A stretch of 64,000 nt of DNA from an uncultured Holophagaceae bacterium. GTDB lineage: Bacteria > Acidobacteriota > Holophagae > Holophagales > Holophagaceae. Under the pieces are notes generated by a model. It ran no database searches, had not been told where the DNA came from, and saw only the letters and a list, made by a program, of their open reading frames with translations. Made by a program: the position numbers and the translations under genes. Shown one piece after another: positions 1-8,579 of this stretch (position 1 is the first letter of the stretch; every line of letters starts with the position of its first letter). Where the stretch lies: NCBI GenBank assembly GCA_903937385.1, contig CAIZZF010000006.1:1-64000 (forward strand), written 5' to 3'.

Positions 1-1
1 C

Positions 2-1774
2 GACGGCACAGGCACAGAAGCCCGGTTCAACAATCCCCAAGGCGTGGCCGTGGACACGACTGGGAACGTCTACGTGGCGGACGTCAGTGCCCACACCATC
101 CGGAAGATCACCCCGGCAGGTCTGGTGAGCACCCTGGCGGGTCAGGCGGGGGCTTGGGGTTCCACGGACGGCACCTCTGGCGATCCCACGACTGCCCGGT
201 TCAAACAGCCCGCCGCAGTGGCCGTGGACGCGGCTGGCAACATCTATGTGGCAGACAGCAACAACCACACCATTCGCCAGATCACCCCGGCTGGGGTGGT
301 GAGCACCCTGGCGGGATTGGCAGGCACGTCTGGCACTACGAATGGCACGGGTTCGCTCGCCCGGTTCAATGTCCCTTATGGTGTGGCGGTAGACAAGGAT
401 GGGTACGTCTATGTGGCGGACCGCAACAACCACACCATCCGCAAGATCACCATCTCTGCTGGCGTGGGCGCAGTGAGCACCCTGGCGGGCCAAGCGGGAG
501 CTTCTGGTTTCACGGATGGCACGGCCACCGCCGCCAGCTTCTACATGCCCTCCGGCGTGGCCGTGGACGCGGACAGAAACATCTACGTGGTGTGCGCCAA
601 CACCATCCGGAAGATCACTTCCTCGGACGTTGTGAGCACATTTGCGGGATGGGTAGGCACTTCGGGCTCAACAGACGCCACCGGAACGGCCGCCCGGTTC
701 AACGCCCCCTCCGGCGTGGCCGTGGACGCTAGCGGCTACGTCTATGTGGCGGACACCACCAACAACACCATCCGCAAGATCACCCCGGGCGGCGTGGTGA
801 ACACCCTGGCGGGTCTGGCTGTGCAGCAGGGTGCTGCAGACGGTCTTGGCACGGCCGCCCAGTTTTATAACGCCAGGGGCGTGGCGGTAGATAAGGATGG
901 AAACGCCTACGTGGGCGACACCTCCAACCACACCATCCGGAAGATCACCCCGGCTGGGGTGGTGAGCACCCTGGCGGGTCTGGCAGGCAATCCGGGTTCC
1001 ACGGATGGCACGGGTTCGCTCGCCCGGTTCAGTTCCCCCTGGGGCGTGGCCGTGGACGCTACCGGGAACGTCTATGTGGCGGACAAATTTAACTACACCA
1101 TCCGCAAGATCACCCCGGCGGGCGTGGTGACGACCCTGGCGGGTCTGGCTGGGCTTGGAGGAACCACAGACGCCACAGGCACGGACGCCAGGTTCTGGGC
1201 ACCCTTGGGCGTGGCGGTGGACACTGCCGGGAACGTCTATGTGGCGGATAACAACAACCACACCATTCGCAAGATCACCCCGGCGGGCGAGGTGACGACC
1301 CTGGCGGGTCTGGCGGGAACTTGGGGTTCCGCGGACGGCACGGGCACAAGCGCCAAGTTCAAGTACCCCTCCGCCGTGGCCGTGGACACTGGCGGGTATG
1401 TGTATGTGGCAGACCAGAGCAATTACACCATCCGGATGATCACTCCCGGGGGCGTAGTGAGTACCCTGGCCGGGCTGGCGGGCACGTCGGGTTCCACAGA
1501 TGGCACGGGTGCGTCCGCTCGTTTCGACAGCCCCACGGGCGTGGCCGTGGACGCCGGCGGGAACGTCTATGTGGCGGACGTCAACAACTACAGCATCCGC
1601 AAGGTCACCTCGGCGGGGGTGGTGACCACGGTGGTCGGCCGCGTCGGCGTGGTTGGTTTCCAGCCCGGTCCGCTGCCGGGTGTGCTCGGCAGTCCCTTTG
1701 GCGTGGCGCTCACGCCGGACGGTGACCTGGTGATCGTCATGAGCAACGCCGTGGTACAGGTGACGGCGCCGTAG
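2..1774 (+). CDS. NHL-repeat beta-propeller protein, C-terminal part
   Basis: The reading frame is open from base 2, so the true start lies outside the window. The visible 590 residues are about ten tandem copies of a unit of roughly 56 residues. Each copy runs VYVADxxNHTIRKITPAG, then VVSTLAGLAG, a GSTDGTG stretch, ARF and GVAVDxxGN. This is the NHL/SMP-30-like propeller blade pattern of secreted or surface repeat proteins. One copy is degenerate (IYVVCANTIRK) and the last (LVIVMSNAVVQV) closes the array. There is no catalytic motif. The role is unknown; such proteins usually bind other proteins or polysaccharide at the cell surface. The high identity between units at DNA level suggests recent repeat expansion. 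It converges on the end of argC, with 94 bases between them. Confidence 0.85.
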   Translation, partial: DGTGTEARFNNPQGVAVDTTGNVYVADVSAHTIRKITPAGLVSTLAGQAGAWGSTDGTSGDPTTARFKQPAAVAVDAAGNIYVADSNNHTIRQITPAGVVSTLAGLAGTSGTTNGTGSLARFNVPYGVAVDKDGYVYVADRNNHTIRKITISAGVGAVSTLAGQAGASGFTDGTATAASFYMPSGVAVDADRNIYVVCANTIRKITSSDVVSTFAGWVGTSGSTDATGTAARFNAPSGVAVDASGYVYVADTTNNTIRKITPGGVVNTLAGLAVQQGAADGLGTAAQFYNARGVAVDKDGNAYVGDTSNHTIRKITPAGVVSTLAGLAGNPGSTDGTGSLARFSSPWGVAVDATGNVYVADKFNYTIRKITPAGVVTTLAGLAGLGGTTDATGTDARFWAPLGVAVDTAGNVYVADNNNHTIRKITPAGEVTTLAGLAGTWGSADGTGTSAKFKYPSAVAVDTGGYVYVADQSNYTIRMITPGGVVSTLAGLAGTSGSTDGTGASARFDSPTGVAVDAGGNVYVADVNNYSIRKVTSAGVVTTVVGRVGVVGFQPGPLPGVLGSPFGVALTPDGDLVIVMSNAVVQVTAP

Positions 1775-1868
1775 ATCCGGCCCCCCGGAGCTGCGGAGGC
1801 TGCAGGCCGGGCTATCTCCGTGCGCAGGAATCCCCAGCTCCGTGGGCGGCACCCGCGCGGGGGTTGCC

Positions 1869-2870
1869 TCAGGCGGGCCAGCCCCCGGCGCTGCGCAGGC
1901 CGGTCCACTCGGGCAGGCCCAGGCTGAGGTTGAGGTTCTGCACGGCCTGGGTGGCCATGCCCTTGCCCAGGTTGTCCAGGGCCACCAGCACCACCCCGTG
2001 TCCGCCCTTGGCCGCGACGGCGAGATCGGCGAAGGCGCTGCCGAGGGTGGCCGCCACCCGGGGCGTCCCGTCGACGATGCGGACGAAGAATCGGCCCTGA
2101 TAGAAAGCTTCGAAGTGGGCCTTCAGGGCGGCGGTATCCATTCCGGCGGGAAGCGGGAATTGAATGGTCGCAAAGATCCCCCGCACCATGGGCGCACTCT
2201 GCGGCACGAAGCTGAGGGGCGCCTCCCAGCCCGCCGTGGCCAGGGTGCGGAGCACTTCGGCCTCGTGCTGGTGGGACAGGATCTTGTAGGCCTTGAAGTC
2301 GTGGGCGCGGACCGGGTGGTGGGTGGTCTCCGAGAGGGCGGCCCCCGAGCCGCTGGAGCCCGTGGCAGCCGTGACCGCCACGAAGGCGGGCTGCCACTCC
2401 GCCAGGGGCAGCAGGGCCAGCTGCAGGGCCGTGGCGAAGCAGCCGGGGTTGGCGATGCGCTTGGCGCCGGCCATGCGCTCCGGCTGCCAGTCCACCAGGC
2501 CGTAGACCCAAGCGGGATCCAGGCGGAAGTCCGCAGAGAGGTCGATGACGGTGAGCCGCTCCAGCAGGCCTGGGTGGGTCTGGGCGGCTGCTTCCAGCTC
2601 GGGCCAGAGCTTGCCCAGCTCGCCGTGGGGCAGGGCCGAGAAGATCACTGGCGCCGGGCTACTGGCCAGGGCCTGAAAGTCCGGCGTGGCTTCGAAGACG
2701 CCGTCCACCAGGCCGCGCAGGTTCGGGTGCTGGGCGTGGAAGGGCTTGCCCGCGTGGCTGCGGGCCGTGCCCCGCAGCGAGGCCACCGCCGGGTGGTTGG
2801 AGAGCCAGCGCAGCAGCTCGCCCCCGCCGTAGCCGGAGGCACCGAGGATCAGGACATCGACTTGGGTCAT
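1869..2870 (-). CDS. argC: N-acetyl-gamma-glutamyl-phosphate reductase
   Basis: Reduces N-acetylglutamyl phosphate to the semialdehyde with NADPH, the third step of arginine synthesis in the cytoplasm. The 333-residue product has the N-terminal nucleotide-binding loop GASGYGGGELLR (residues 10-21) and the catalytic cysteine in NPGCFATALQ (Cys144). The length fits the short bacterial ArgC type. It is the last gene of the leftward arginine operon, 61 bases after the P-loop protein gene. The start is the ATG that begins MTQVDVLILG, just ahead of the nucleotide-binding strand. Control is expected from the ArgR operators about 7.9 kb upstream in front of argD. Confidence 0.95.
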   Translation of the reverse strand: MTQVDVLILGASGYGGGELLRWLSNHPAVASLRGTARSHAGKPFHAQHPNLRGLVDGVFEATPDFQALASSPAPVIFSALPHGELGKLWPELEAAAQTHPGLLERLTVIDLSADFRLDPAWVYGLVDWQPERMAGAKRIANPGCFATALQLALLPLAEWQPAFVAVTAATGSSGSGAALSETTHHPVRAHDFKAYKILSHQHEAEVLRTLATAGWEAPLSFVPQSAPMVRGIFATIQFPLPAGMDTAALKAHFEAFYQGRFFVRIVDGTPRVAATLGSAFADLAVAAKGGHGVVLVALDNLGKGMATQAVQNLNLSLGLPEWTGLRSAGGWPA

Positions 2871-2931
2871 GGAAGGTCACCTAATAAAAGCAAACCGCAG
2901 AGCACGCAGAGCAAAGGTTGAAAAAGTCTTT

Positions 2932-3984
2932 TCACGCCTTGGCCGCGAGCTTGGCTTCGACGAGGCCGAGGACGAACTTGCCGAGGGCTTCGGCGTCGGC
3001 GCGGGCGTTGCGGGCGGGCAGGCCCAGGGAGGCCACGAAGCGCTCGCCCACGCGGTTGTCCGTGGCGGGGCCGGCGATCAGGTCCGCCCGGATGCCGAAG
3101 GCACTCATGAGCTGATGGACGCCGCCGGCGACGCCCACGGGGTCGTTGGCGCAGAGGACGAAGGCGCCGCCCAGGGCCCGCAGGTCCGGGTCCTGCAGGA
3201 TGGCCTGCACGCCGTACTCGCCCATGATGCCGTCGCCGGTCTCAGCCACGATGACGTCCACGCCGTGGGCCGCCAGCTCCGAGAAGATGATGCGGGAGAC
3301 GCTGGCGGCGCTGCCCGCGTCGGTGCAGACGCAGCCCGCATCCGTGAAGTCCAGGGCCACCTCGGCGCCGTAGTCCCGCATGGCCAGGGCGTCGCGCATG
3401 AGCGAGACCCCCGTGAGCTTGCAGGCGCCCACGCGGTAGCCCGCGCGGCTCAGCTGCCGGATGGCGGCGCAGGCGGCGGCGGTCTTGCCCGCGTTCATGC
3501 AGGTGCCCGCCACGTAGACCACGGGGCAGTGGGGCGAGAGGCTGGTGCCCTGCAGGGCGCCCATGCGGATGTGGGCCGCCTGGCCCGCGCGGCTCTGGAA
3601 CTCGGGGAAGACCTGCACCTGGCCCAGGACTTCCATCTCGAAGGGCTTGCCCAGGTCCGGGTTGTAGGACAGGCAGGTGCCGATGACCCCGCCCATGTTG
3701 AGCAGGTTCACGGTGTCGCCGGTCTTGAGGGAGGTCGGCAGCACACCCTCGTAGCCCTGGAGGGCGTTCCGGTGGCCGAGGGCGCCCACCAGGATGTCCC
3801 CGTCGTGCAGCGTGCTCATGCGGCCGTGGGGATCCTCCAGCTGGTTGTAGGTGGTCTTCTCGCCGCGCAGGCGGCAGGCGATGACCGAGCCCTCCTCCAG
3901 GAGGATCTCGGGTGCCAGGGTGAGCGTCCGCCCCAGCCGCAGGTTGCGGGTGACCGAAGCCAGCTTGTCGACGTGGATTCTCAT
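2932..3984 (-). CDS. P-loop NTPase-like protein embedded in arginine operon
   Basis: A 350-residue protein whose function I cannot name with certainty. The N-terminal 150 residues look like a beta-rich domain. From residue 160 there is a Walker A-like loop (GTCMNAGKTAA, Lys167-Thr168), then a dethiobiotin-synthetase/MobB-like P-loop fold with VIVAETGDG and VLCANDP motifs. The layout (N-terminal domain plus P-loop domain) resembles the DUF1611 group, some members of which are reported to be D-glutamate N-acetyltransferases (DgcN); that resemblance is from memory, not from alignment. The gene lies between argG (13 bases upstream) and argC (61 bases downstream), in the same operon. The operon lacks an N-acetylglutamate synthase, so an acyltransferase role is an attractive guess. 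An ATP-dependent ligase or kinase remains possible. Confidence 0.6.
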   Translation of the reverse strand: MRIHVDKLASVTRNLRLGRTLTLAPEILLEEGSVIACRLRGEKTTYNQLEDPHGRMSTLHDGDILVGALGHRNALQGYEGVLPTSLKTGDTVNLLNMGGVIGTCLSYNPDLGKPFEMEVLGQVQVFPEFQSRAGQAAHIRMGALQGTSLSPHCPVVYVAGTCMNAGKTAAACAAIRQLSRAGYRVGACKLTGVSLMRDALAMRDYGAEVALDFTDAGCVCTDAGSAASVSRIIFSELAAHGVDVIVAETGDGIMGEYGVQAILQDPDLRALGGAFVLCANDPVGVAGGVHQLMSAFGIRADLIAGPATDNRVGERFVASLGLPARNARADAEALGKFVLGLVEAKLAAKA

Positions 3985-3997
3985 GGGTGCCTTCGGA

Positions 3998-5185
3998 TCA
4001 GTTGTTCTTTGCTTTCAACGTCAGGGTCTGCTGGACGCCGAAGATCTTGGCGAAGCCGGCGGCTTCGACGCCGGTCCACAGCCGGTTGGCCTCGCCGTAG
4101 GTGGCGATGCGGGGGTCCATGAGGGAGTAGGGCGACTGGACGCCCTCCACCACGAAGGCCCGGGGGTGCAGGGTGACGCGCACCTCGCCGCTGACGCGGT
4201 CCTGGCTGGAGTCCAGGAAGGCCTCAAGGTCCCGCGCCAGGGGATCGAAGAAGTGGCCCTCGTGCAGGAGGCTGCCGTAGAGGTTGCCCAGGGACTCCTT
4301 CCAGAAGAGCTGCTTGCCGGACAGCACGAGCTTCTCCAGCTCCCGGTGGGCGCCGATGAGCAGGTGCGCGGCGGGGGCCTCGTAGCCCACGCGGCCCTTG
4401 ATGCCGAGGATGGTGTCGCCCAGGTGGACGCCCCGGCCGATGCCGTAGGGGCGGCCCAGGTCGTTGAGGCGGGCGATGAGGGTGACGGGGTCCAGGGACT
4501 GGCCGTCCAGGGACACGGGGACGCCGTGTTCGAAGCCGATGACCAGGGCGGTGGGTTCCGGGTGGCCGATGACGCCGCCGGGGAAGGCCGCCTCGGGCAG
4601 GCTGCTCCAGGGATCCAGGGTCTCCCGGCCGCCCACGCTGGTGCCCCACATGCCTTCGTTGATGGAGTAGTCCTTGGTCTTCTCGGGGAACACCAGGCCG
4701 CGCTGGGCGCAGTAGTCCATCTCCTCGGCCCGGGACAGGTTCAGGTCGCGGATGGGGGTCAGGATCTCCAGGTCTGGCGCCAGGGCGCGGAAGGCCACGT
4801 CGAAGCGCACCTGGTCGTTGCCGGCGCCGGTGGAGCCGTGGGCGATGGCGGTGGCGCCCATGTCCTTGGCCAGCTCCGCCACGGCCCGGGCCTGGCAGAC
4901 CCGCTCGGCGGACACGGACAGGGGATACATCTGGCCACGCAGCACGTTGCCATAGACCAGGTAGCGCAGGTAGCCATCAAAGAGGCCGGCGCGGGCATCC
5001 ACGGTGGTGTGGCTGATGGCGCCCAGCTTCGGCGAGGCCGCCTCGATGCGGGCCAGCTCCGCGGGTGAGAACCCGCCGGTGTTCACCGTGACCGTGGCCA
5101 CGTCGTAGCCCTGCTCCTTCAGGTAGAACACGCAGAAGGACGTATCGAGACCGCCGGAGAAGGCGAGGACAGCGAGCTTGCTCAT
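3998..5185 (-). CDS. argG: Argininosuccinate synthase
   Basis: Joins citrulline and aspartate with ATP to give argininosuccinate. The 395-residue product has the N-type ATP pyrophosphatase P-loop near the N terminus (AFSGGLDTSFCVFYL) and the family signature GSTGAGNDQVRFD. Length is normal for ArgG. The open frame extends about 100 codons further upstream into argH, but that part is argH read in another frame. The ATG at 5185 is preceded by AGG at normal distance and begins MSKLAVLAFSGG. It sits 37 bases after argH and 13 bases before the P-loop gene, so it is operonic. Confidence 0.96.
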   Translation of the reverse strand: MSKLAVLAFSGGLDTSFCVFYLKEQGYDVATVTVNTGGFSPAELARIEAASPKLGAISHTTVDARAGLFDGYLRYLVYGNVLRGQMYPLSVSAERVCQARAVAELAKDMGATAIAHGSTGAGNDQVRFDVAFRALAPDLEILTPIRDLNLSRAEEMDYCAQRGLVFPEKTKDYSINEGMWGTSVGGRETLDPWSSLPEAAFPGGVIGHPEPTALVIGFEHGVPVSLDGQSLDPVTLIARLNDLGRPYGIGRGVHLGDTILGIKGRVGYEAPAAHLLIGAHRELEKLVLSGKQLFWKESLGNLYGSLLHEGHFFDPLARDLEAFLDSSQDRVSGEVRVTLHPRAFVVEGVQSPYSLMDPRIATYGEANRLWTGVEAAGFAKIFGVQQTLTLKAKNN

Positions 5186-5222
5186 GGGAGACCTTTCACG
5201 GAGAGAGCGTCGATCGAATTCC

Positions 5223-6575
5223 CTAAGCCCACAAGGCCTCCTCGGCCTGGGCGTGGGTGTCGGCTTTGGCCTGGATCCAGGCGCGGGCGGCGGCGAGGTC
5301 GGCGGCGAGGTCGTCCAGGGCCAGGTTGCCGGCGCCGCCGAGGTGCGTGGCGGTGAGGGCGCTGCGGTCCGGGGCGAAGGTGCCGTCCTGGAGCTGCTGG
5401 GCCACCTTGCGGTAGGCGTCGCGGAAGGGCAGGCCCCCCTGCACCAGGACGTAGGCCTGATGGGCGGCGTAGAGCTCATCGGACGAGGCCGCGGCGGTGG
5501 CGTCGGCCTGCACCTGCAGCGCGGGCAGCAGGGGCTTCAGCACAGCGAAGAGGTCGTCGGCGCTGCGCAGGGCGGTGACCAGGGGCCGCTTCAGCAGCTG
5601 CAGGTCCCGGTGGTAGCTGGAGGGCAGGCCCGCGGCGAGCTGCTCGAGCAGGCCCGCGGCGCCGCGCAGCTCGCGACAGCGGCCCCGGGCCAGCTCCACG
5701 ACGTCCGGGTTCTTCTTCTGGGGCATGATGCTCGAGCCCGTGGTGTAGGCGTCAGGCAGCTTGAGGAAGCCGAACTCCTCGGTGCTGTAGAGCGACACGT
5801 CCCACAGGAACTTCTCCAGGACACCGCCGGTGGAGGCGGCCCACTGGAGCAGGGCGACCTCGTGGCGGCCTCGGCTGTTCTGCACGTCGATGGGGCTGCG
5901 CTGGACCTTGGAGAAGCCCAGCAGCCGCGCCGTGAGGGCCCGGTCGATGGGCAGGGGCACGCCGAAGCCCGCTGCCGATCCCAGGGGGCAGCGGTCCAGG
6001 CGGCCGTAGACGCCCTGCAGGGCCTCCAGCTCTTCCAGCAGACCCTCGGCAAAGGCCGTGGCCCAGAGGCCGAAGGTGCTCGGCATGGCCCGCCGCAGGT
6101 GGGTGTAGCCGGGCAGGGGGGTGTCGCGGTGGGCTTTGGCGAAGGCCAGGAAGGCCTCGGCCAGGTCTGCGACCCGCAGGCCCAGGCGCACCAGGGCGTC
6201 CCGCTGGTAGAGCCGCAGGGCGAGGATGACCTGGTCGTTGCGGGAGCGGCCCAGGTGGATGCGCGCCCCGGCGGCGCCGAAGCGCTGGGTGAGGTTGGCC
6301 TCGATGGCGGTGTGGCAGTCCTCCATGGCCACCGGGATGGCGAAGCTCCCCGTCCGGGCAGCCGTGGCGATGTCCCGCAGGCCGCCCACCAGGGCCTCGG
6401 CATCCGCCGCGGGGATCAGGCCCGTGGCGGCCAGCATCTTGGCGTGGGCCGCACTGCCCAGGGCGTCCCAGGCCACCAGGGCCAGGTCCGTGTCCGGATC
6501 CTCACCCACGGTGAACTGGTGGATGGCCTCATCCAGAGGCACGTCCTTGGCCCAGAGCCGGCCGGGTTCACTCAT
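5223..6575 (-). CDS. argH: Argininosuccinate lyase
   Basis: Splits argininosuccinate into arginine and fumarate, the last step of the pathway. The 450-residue protein carries the fumarase/aspartase superfamily signature GSSIMPQKKNPD and the substrate-binding segment GRSRNDQV. The ATG at 6575 (MSEPGRLWAK) overlaps the stop of the deacylase gene by 8 bases, indicating translational coupling. Upstream in-frame codons belong to the shadow of the M20 gene and are not conserved in ArgH. Confidence 0.95.
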   Translation of the reverse strand: MSEPGRLWAKDVPLDEAIHQFTVGEDPDTDLALVAWDALGSAAHAKMLAATGLIPAADAEALVGGLRDIATAARTGSFAIPVAMEDCHTAIEANLTQRFGAAGARIHLGRSRNDQVILALRLYQRDALVRLGLRVADLAEAFLAFAKAHRDTPLPGYTHLRRAMPSTFGLWATAFAEGLLEELEALQGVYGRLDRCPLGSAAGFGVPLPIDRALTARLLGFSKVQRSPIDVQNSRGRHEVALLQWAASTGGVLEKFLWDVSLYSTEEFGFLKLPDAYTTGSSIMPQKKNPDVVELARGRCRELRGAAGLLEQLAAGLPSSYHRDLQLLKRPLVTALRSADDLFAVLKPLLPALQVQADATAAASSDELYAAHQAYVLVQGGLPFRDAYRKVAQQLQDGTFAPDRSALTATHLGGAGNLALDDLAADLAAARAWIQAKADTHAQAEEALWA

Positions 6576-7632
6576 GGGGCACCTGCAGGGAGAAGAAGAG
6601 CGTCGCCAGCTGCTGGTAGAAGGCCGCGCCGGCCTCGATCTCAGGCAGGGTGATGTGCTCGTTGGGGCGGTGGCTGCGGAAGGTGTCGCCGGGGCCCACC
6701 TTGACCGTGGGGATGTCGCCCAGGAAGGCCCAGTCCGAGGTGGTGCCAGAGCCCACGGGACCGGCCTTGCCCGCGGCCTGGAGGGCGGCGCGGACGATGG
6801 CTTCCCGGGGGTCCGTGGCCTTGGGCAGGTAGCGCTTGGAGTGGATGGCGACCTGGCTCTCGAGGCGGCCCTGGAAGTCTGCCGCCAGCTCATCGTGGTC
6901 CTGGTCCGGACCCGTGCGCAGGTCGATGAAGAACTCGCAGGCATCGGGCACCTGGTTCCGCCAGAGGCCGCCCTGGATCTGGGTGACCTGGGCCTTCTGG
7001 GAGCCCAGCAGCTGGTGGGGGGGAAACTCCATGGCGGCCACGCGGGTGATGTCCCGGGCGGCCTTGTGGATGGCGTTCTCGGCGCCCAGCATCTGGGCGT
7101 TGGCGACGTGGCCGCTCTGGCCCCGGGCCGTGCACTTCAGCACCAGCAGGCCCCGCTGGGCGGCGCAGACGCGCAGGCCCGTGGGCTCGCCCACCACAGC
7201 GCCATCGAAGTGGCCCAGCTCGCCCAGGATGGTGGCGATGCCGTTGCCGCCGGTCTCTTCCTCGGCGGTGAGGGCCACGGTCACTTCGCCCTCCAGGGAC
7301 TGCTCGGAGAGCTCGAAGGCCGCGAGCAGGATGGAGGCCACCGAGGCCTTGGCGTCGTTGGCGCCCAGGCCCTGGAGGCGGGCTCCGTTCCAGATCGGCG
7401 TGAAGGGATCGCCCTCCCAGCCGGCGCAAGGCGGGACCGTGTCCAGGTGGGAGTTCATGAGCAGGCGCTTGCCGCCGGTGGCCCCGAAGCTGAACCAGAG
7501 GTTGTGGTCCTGCCGGTGCACCTGGAAGCCGCGGGCGGTGAGCAGGTCCTGCAGCAGGTCCGCGATGGCGCCTTCGCCGCCGGACACACTGGGGGTGCCG
7601 ACCAGGAGGGTGATGAGCTCGGCGGGGTTCAT
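6568..7632 (-). CDS. M20 deacylase, probable N-acetylcitrulline/N-acetylornithine deacetylase
   Basis: A 354-residue M20/ArgE-DapE metallohydrolase. Visible metal-site elements are HLDTVPP, GANDAKAS, the catalytic pair in AEEETGG and GEPTGLR. In this operon it lies between argB and argH, and the transcarbamylase works on N-acylated ornithine, so by analogy with the Xanthomonas pathway this enzyme should remove the acyl group from N-acylcitrulline. Its start (MNPAELITLL) overlaps the stop of argB by 4 bases (ATGA) and its own stop overlaps argH by 8. LysK- or DapE-like substrate use cannot be excluded from sequence, but the arginine operon context argues against it. Confidence 0.88.
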   Translation of the reverse strand: MNPAELITLLVGTPSVSGGEGAIADLLQDLLTARGFQVHRQDHNLWFSFGATGGKRLLMNSHLDTVPPCAGWEGDPFTPIWNGARLQGLGANDAKASVASILLAAFELSEQSLEGEVTVALTAEEETGGNGIATILGELGHFDGAVVGEPTGLRVCAAQRGLLVLKCTARGQSGHVANAQMLGAENAIHKAARDITRVAAMEFPPHQLLGSQKAQVTQIQGGLWRNQVPDACEFFIDLRTGPDQDHDELAADFQGRLESQVAIHSKRYLPKATDPREAIVRAALQAAGKAGPVGSGTTSDWAFLGDIPTVKVGPGDTFRSHRPNEHITLPEIEAGAAFYQQLATLFFSLQVPHE

Positions 7633-8546
7633 CCGGCCACCGCCGCGACCGGAGTGGGGATGATCATGGTGCCGCTGCCCTCGTTGGTGAAGACCTCGGC
7701 CAGCAGGGCGTCCGGGAGCAGGCCGCTGACGATGTGGGCGCTGGCCACGCCGCTGGCGAGGGCGGCCCGCACGGCGGTGAGCTTGGGCCGCATGCCGCCG
7801 CTGATGGCACCTTCCTTCTCCAGGACAGCCAGCTCGTCCAGCGTGGCGTGGGGGATCAGGGAGGAGCTCTTGTTGACATCCTTCAGCAGGCCCGGCACCG
7901 AGAGCAGGAAGAAGATCTTCTCGGCAGCCAGGGCCGAGGCCAGGCTGGCGGCGATGGTGTCGGCGTTGGTGTTGTAGATGGCGCCATCGGTGCCACCCGA
8001 GAGGGGCGCCACCACGGGCACGAAGCCACCTTCCAGCAGGTGGGTGAGCACCCGGGGATCCACGGAGTCGATGTCGCCCACCAGGCCGAAGTCCACGAGC
8101 ACGGGCTCGGTGGCGCCATCGGGCACCACGGACACCGGGGGTCGCTTGCTGGCCTTGATCAGGCCCGCGTCCACGCCCGAGAGGCCCACGGCGGGCACGC
8201 CATTGGCCTGGAGCTCGGCGAGGAGGTCCATGTGCACCTGGCCCGCGAAGACCATCTTGGCGGCGTCCAGCACCTCGGGGGTGGTGACCCGGCGTCCCGC
8301 CACCTTCTGGATGGGGATGTCCATGGCCCGGCACACGGCGTCCAGCTCGGGGCCGCCGCCGTGCACCAGCACCACGCGGATGGAGAAGCTCCAGAGCAGG
8401 GCGATCTGCTCGCAGAGGGCCTTGCGCATCTTGGGCTCGGCGATGACCTCGCCGCCCACCTTGATCAGGAAGGTCTTCCCGCGCCAGAGGCGCACGAACT
8501 GGGAGGCTTCCTTGAGGGCGGCGTAGGGATTCGGGGACAGGGGCAT
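7629..8546 (-). CDS. argB: Acetylglutamate kinase
   Basis: Phosphorylates N-acetylglutamate, the second step of arginine synthesis. The 305-residue amino-acid-kinase-fold protein shows KVGGEVI, VLVHGGGPELD, the substrate segment AGRRVTTPEVLD and NTNADTIAASLA, and ends with the GTMI motif typical of ArgB. An N-terminal extension of about 25 residues precedes the first strand; in arginine-sensitive kinases an N-terminal helix mediates hexamer formation, so feedback inhibition by arginine is possible. It is coupled to the downstream M20 gene by an ATGA overlap and follows argF' by 33 bases. Confidence 0.95.
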   Translation of the reverse strand: MPLSPNPYAALKEASQFVRLWRGKTFLIKVGGEVIAEPKMRKALCEQIALLWSFSIRVVLVHGGGPELDAVCRAMDIPIQKVAGRRVTTPEVLDAAKMVFAGQVHMDLLAELQANGVPAVGLSGVDAGLIKASKRPPVSVVPDGATEPVLVDFGLVGDIDSVDPRVLTHLLEGGFVPVVAPLSGGTDGAIYNTNADTIAASLASALAAEKIFFLLSVPGLLKDVNKSSSLIPHATLDELAVLEKEGAISGGMRPKLTAVRAALASGVASAHIVSGLLPDALLAEVFTNEGSGTMIIPTPVAAVAG

Positions 8547-8579
8547 GGGATTCTCGCGGGCGAAAAGCGGGGCTTGGGC

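Noticed and set aside
668-1852. Long open frame on the minus strand opposite the NHL repeats
   Set aside because: It mirrors the periodicity of the repeat gene, has no ribosome site and its product is His/Arg-rich low-complexity. GC-rich codon bias explains it, as it does the other long antisense frames in the window.
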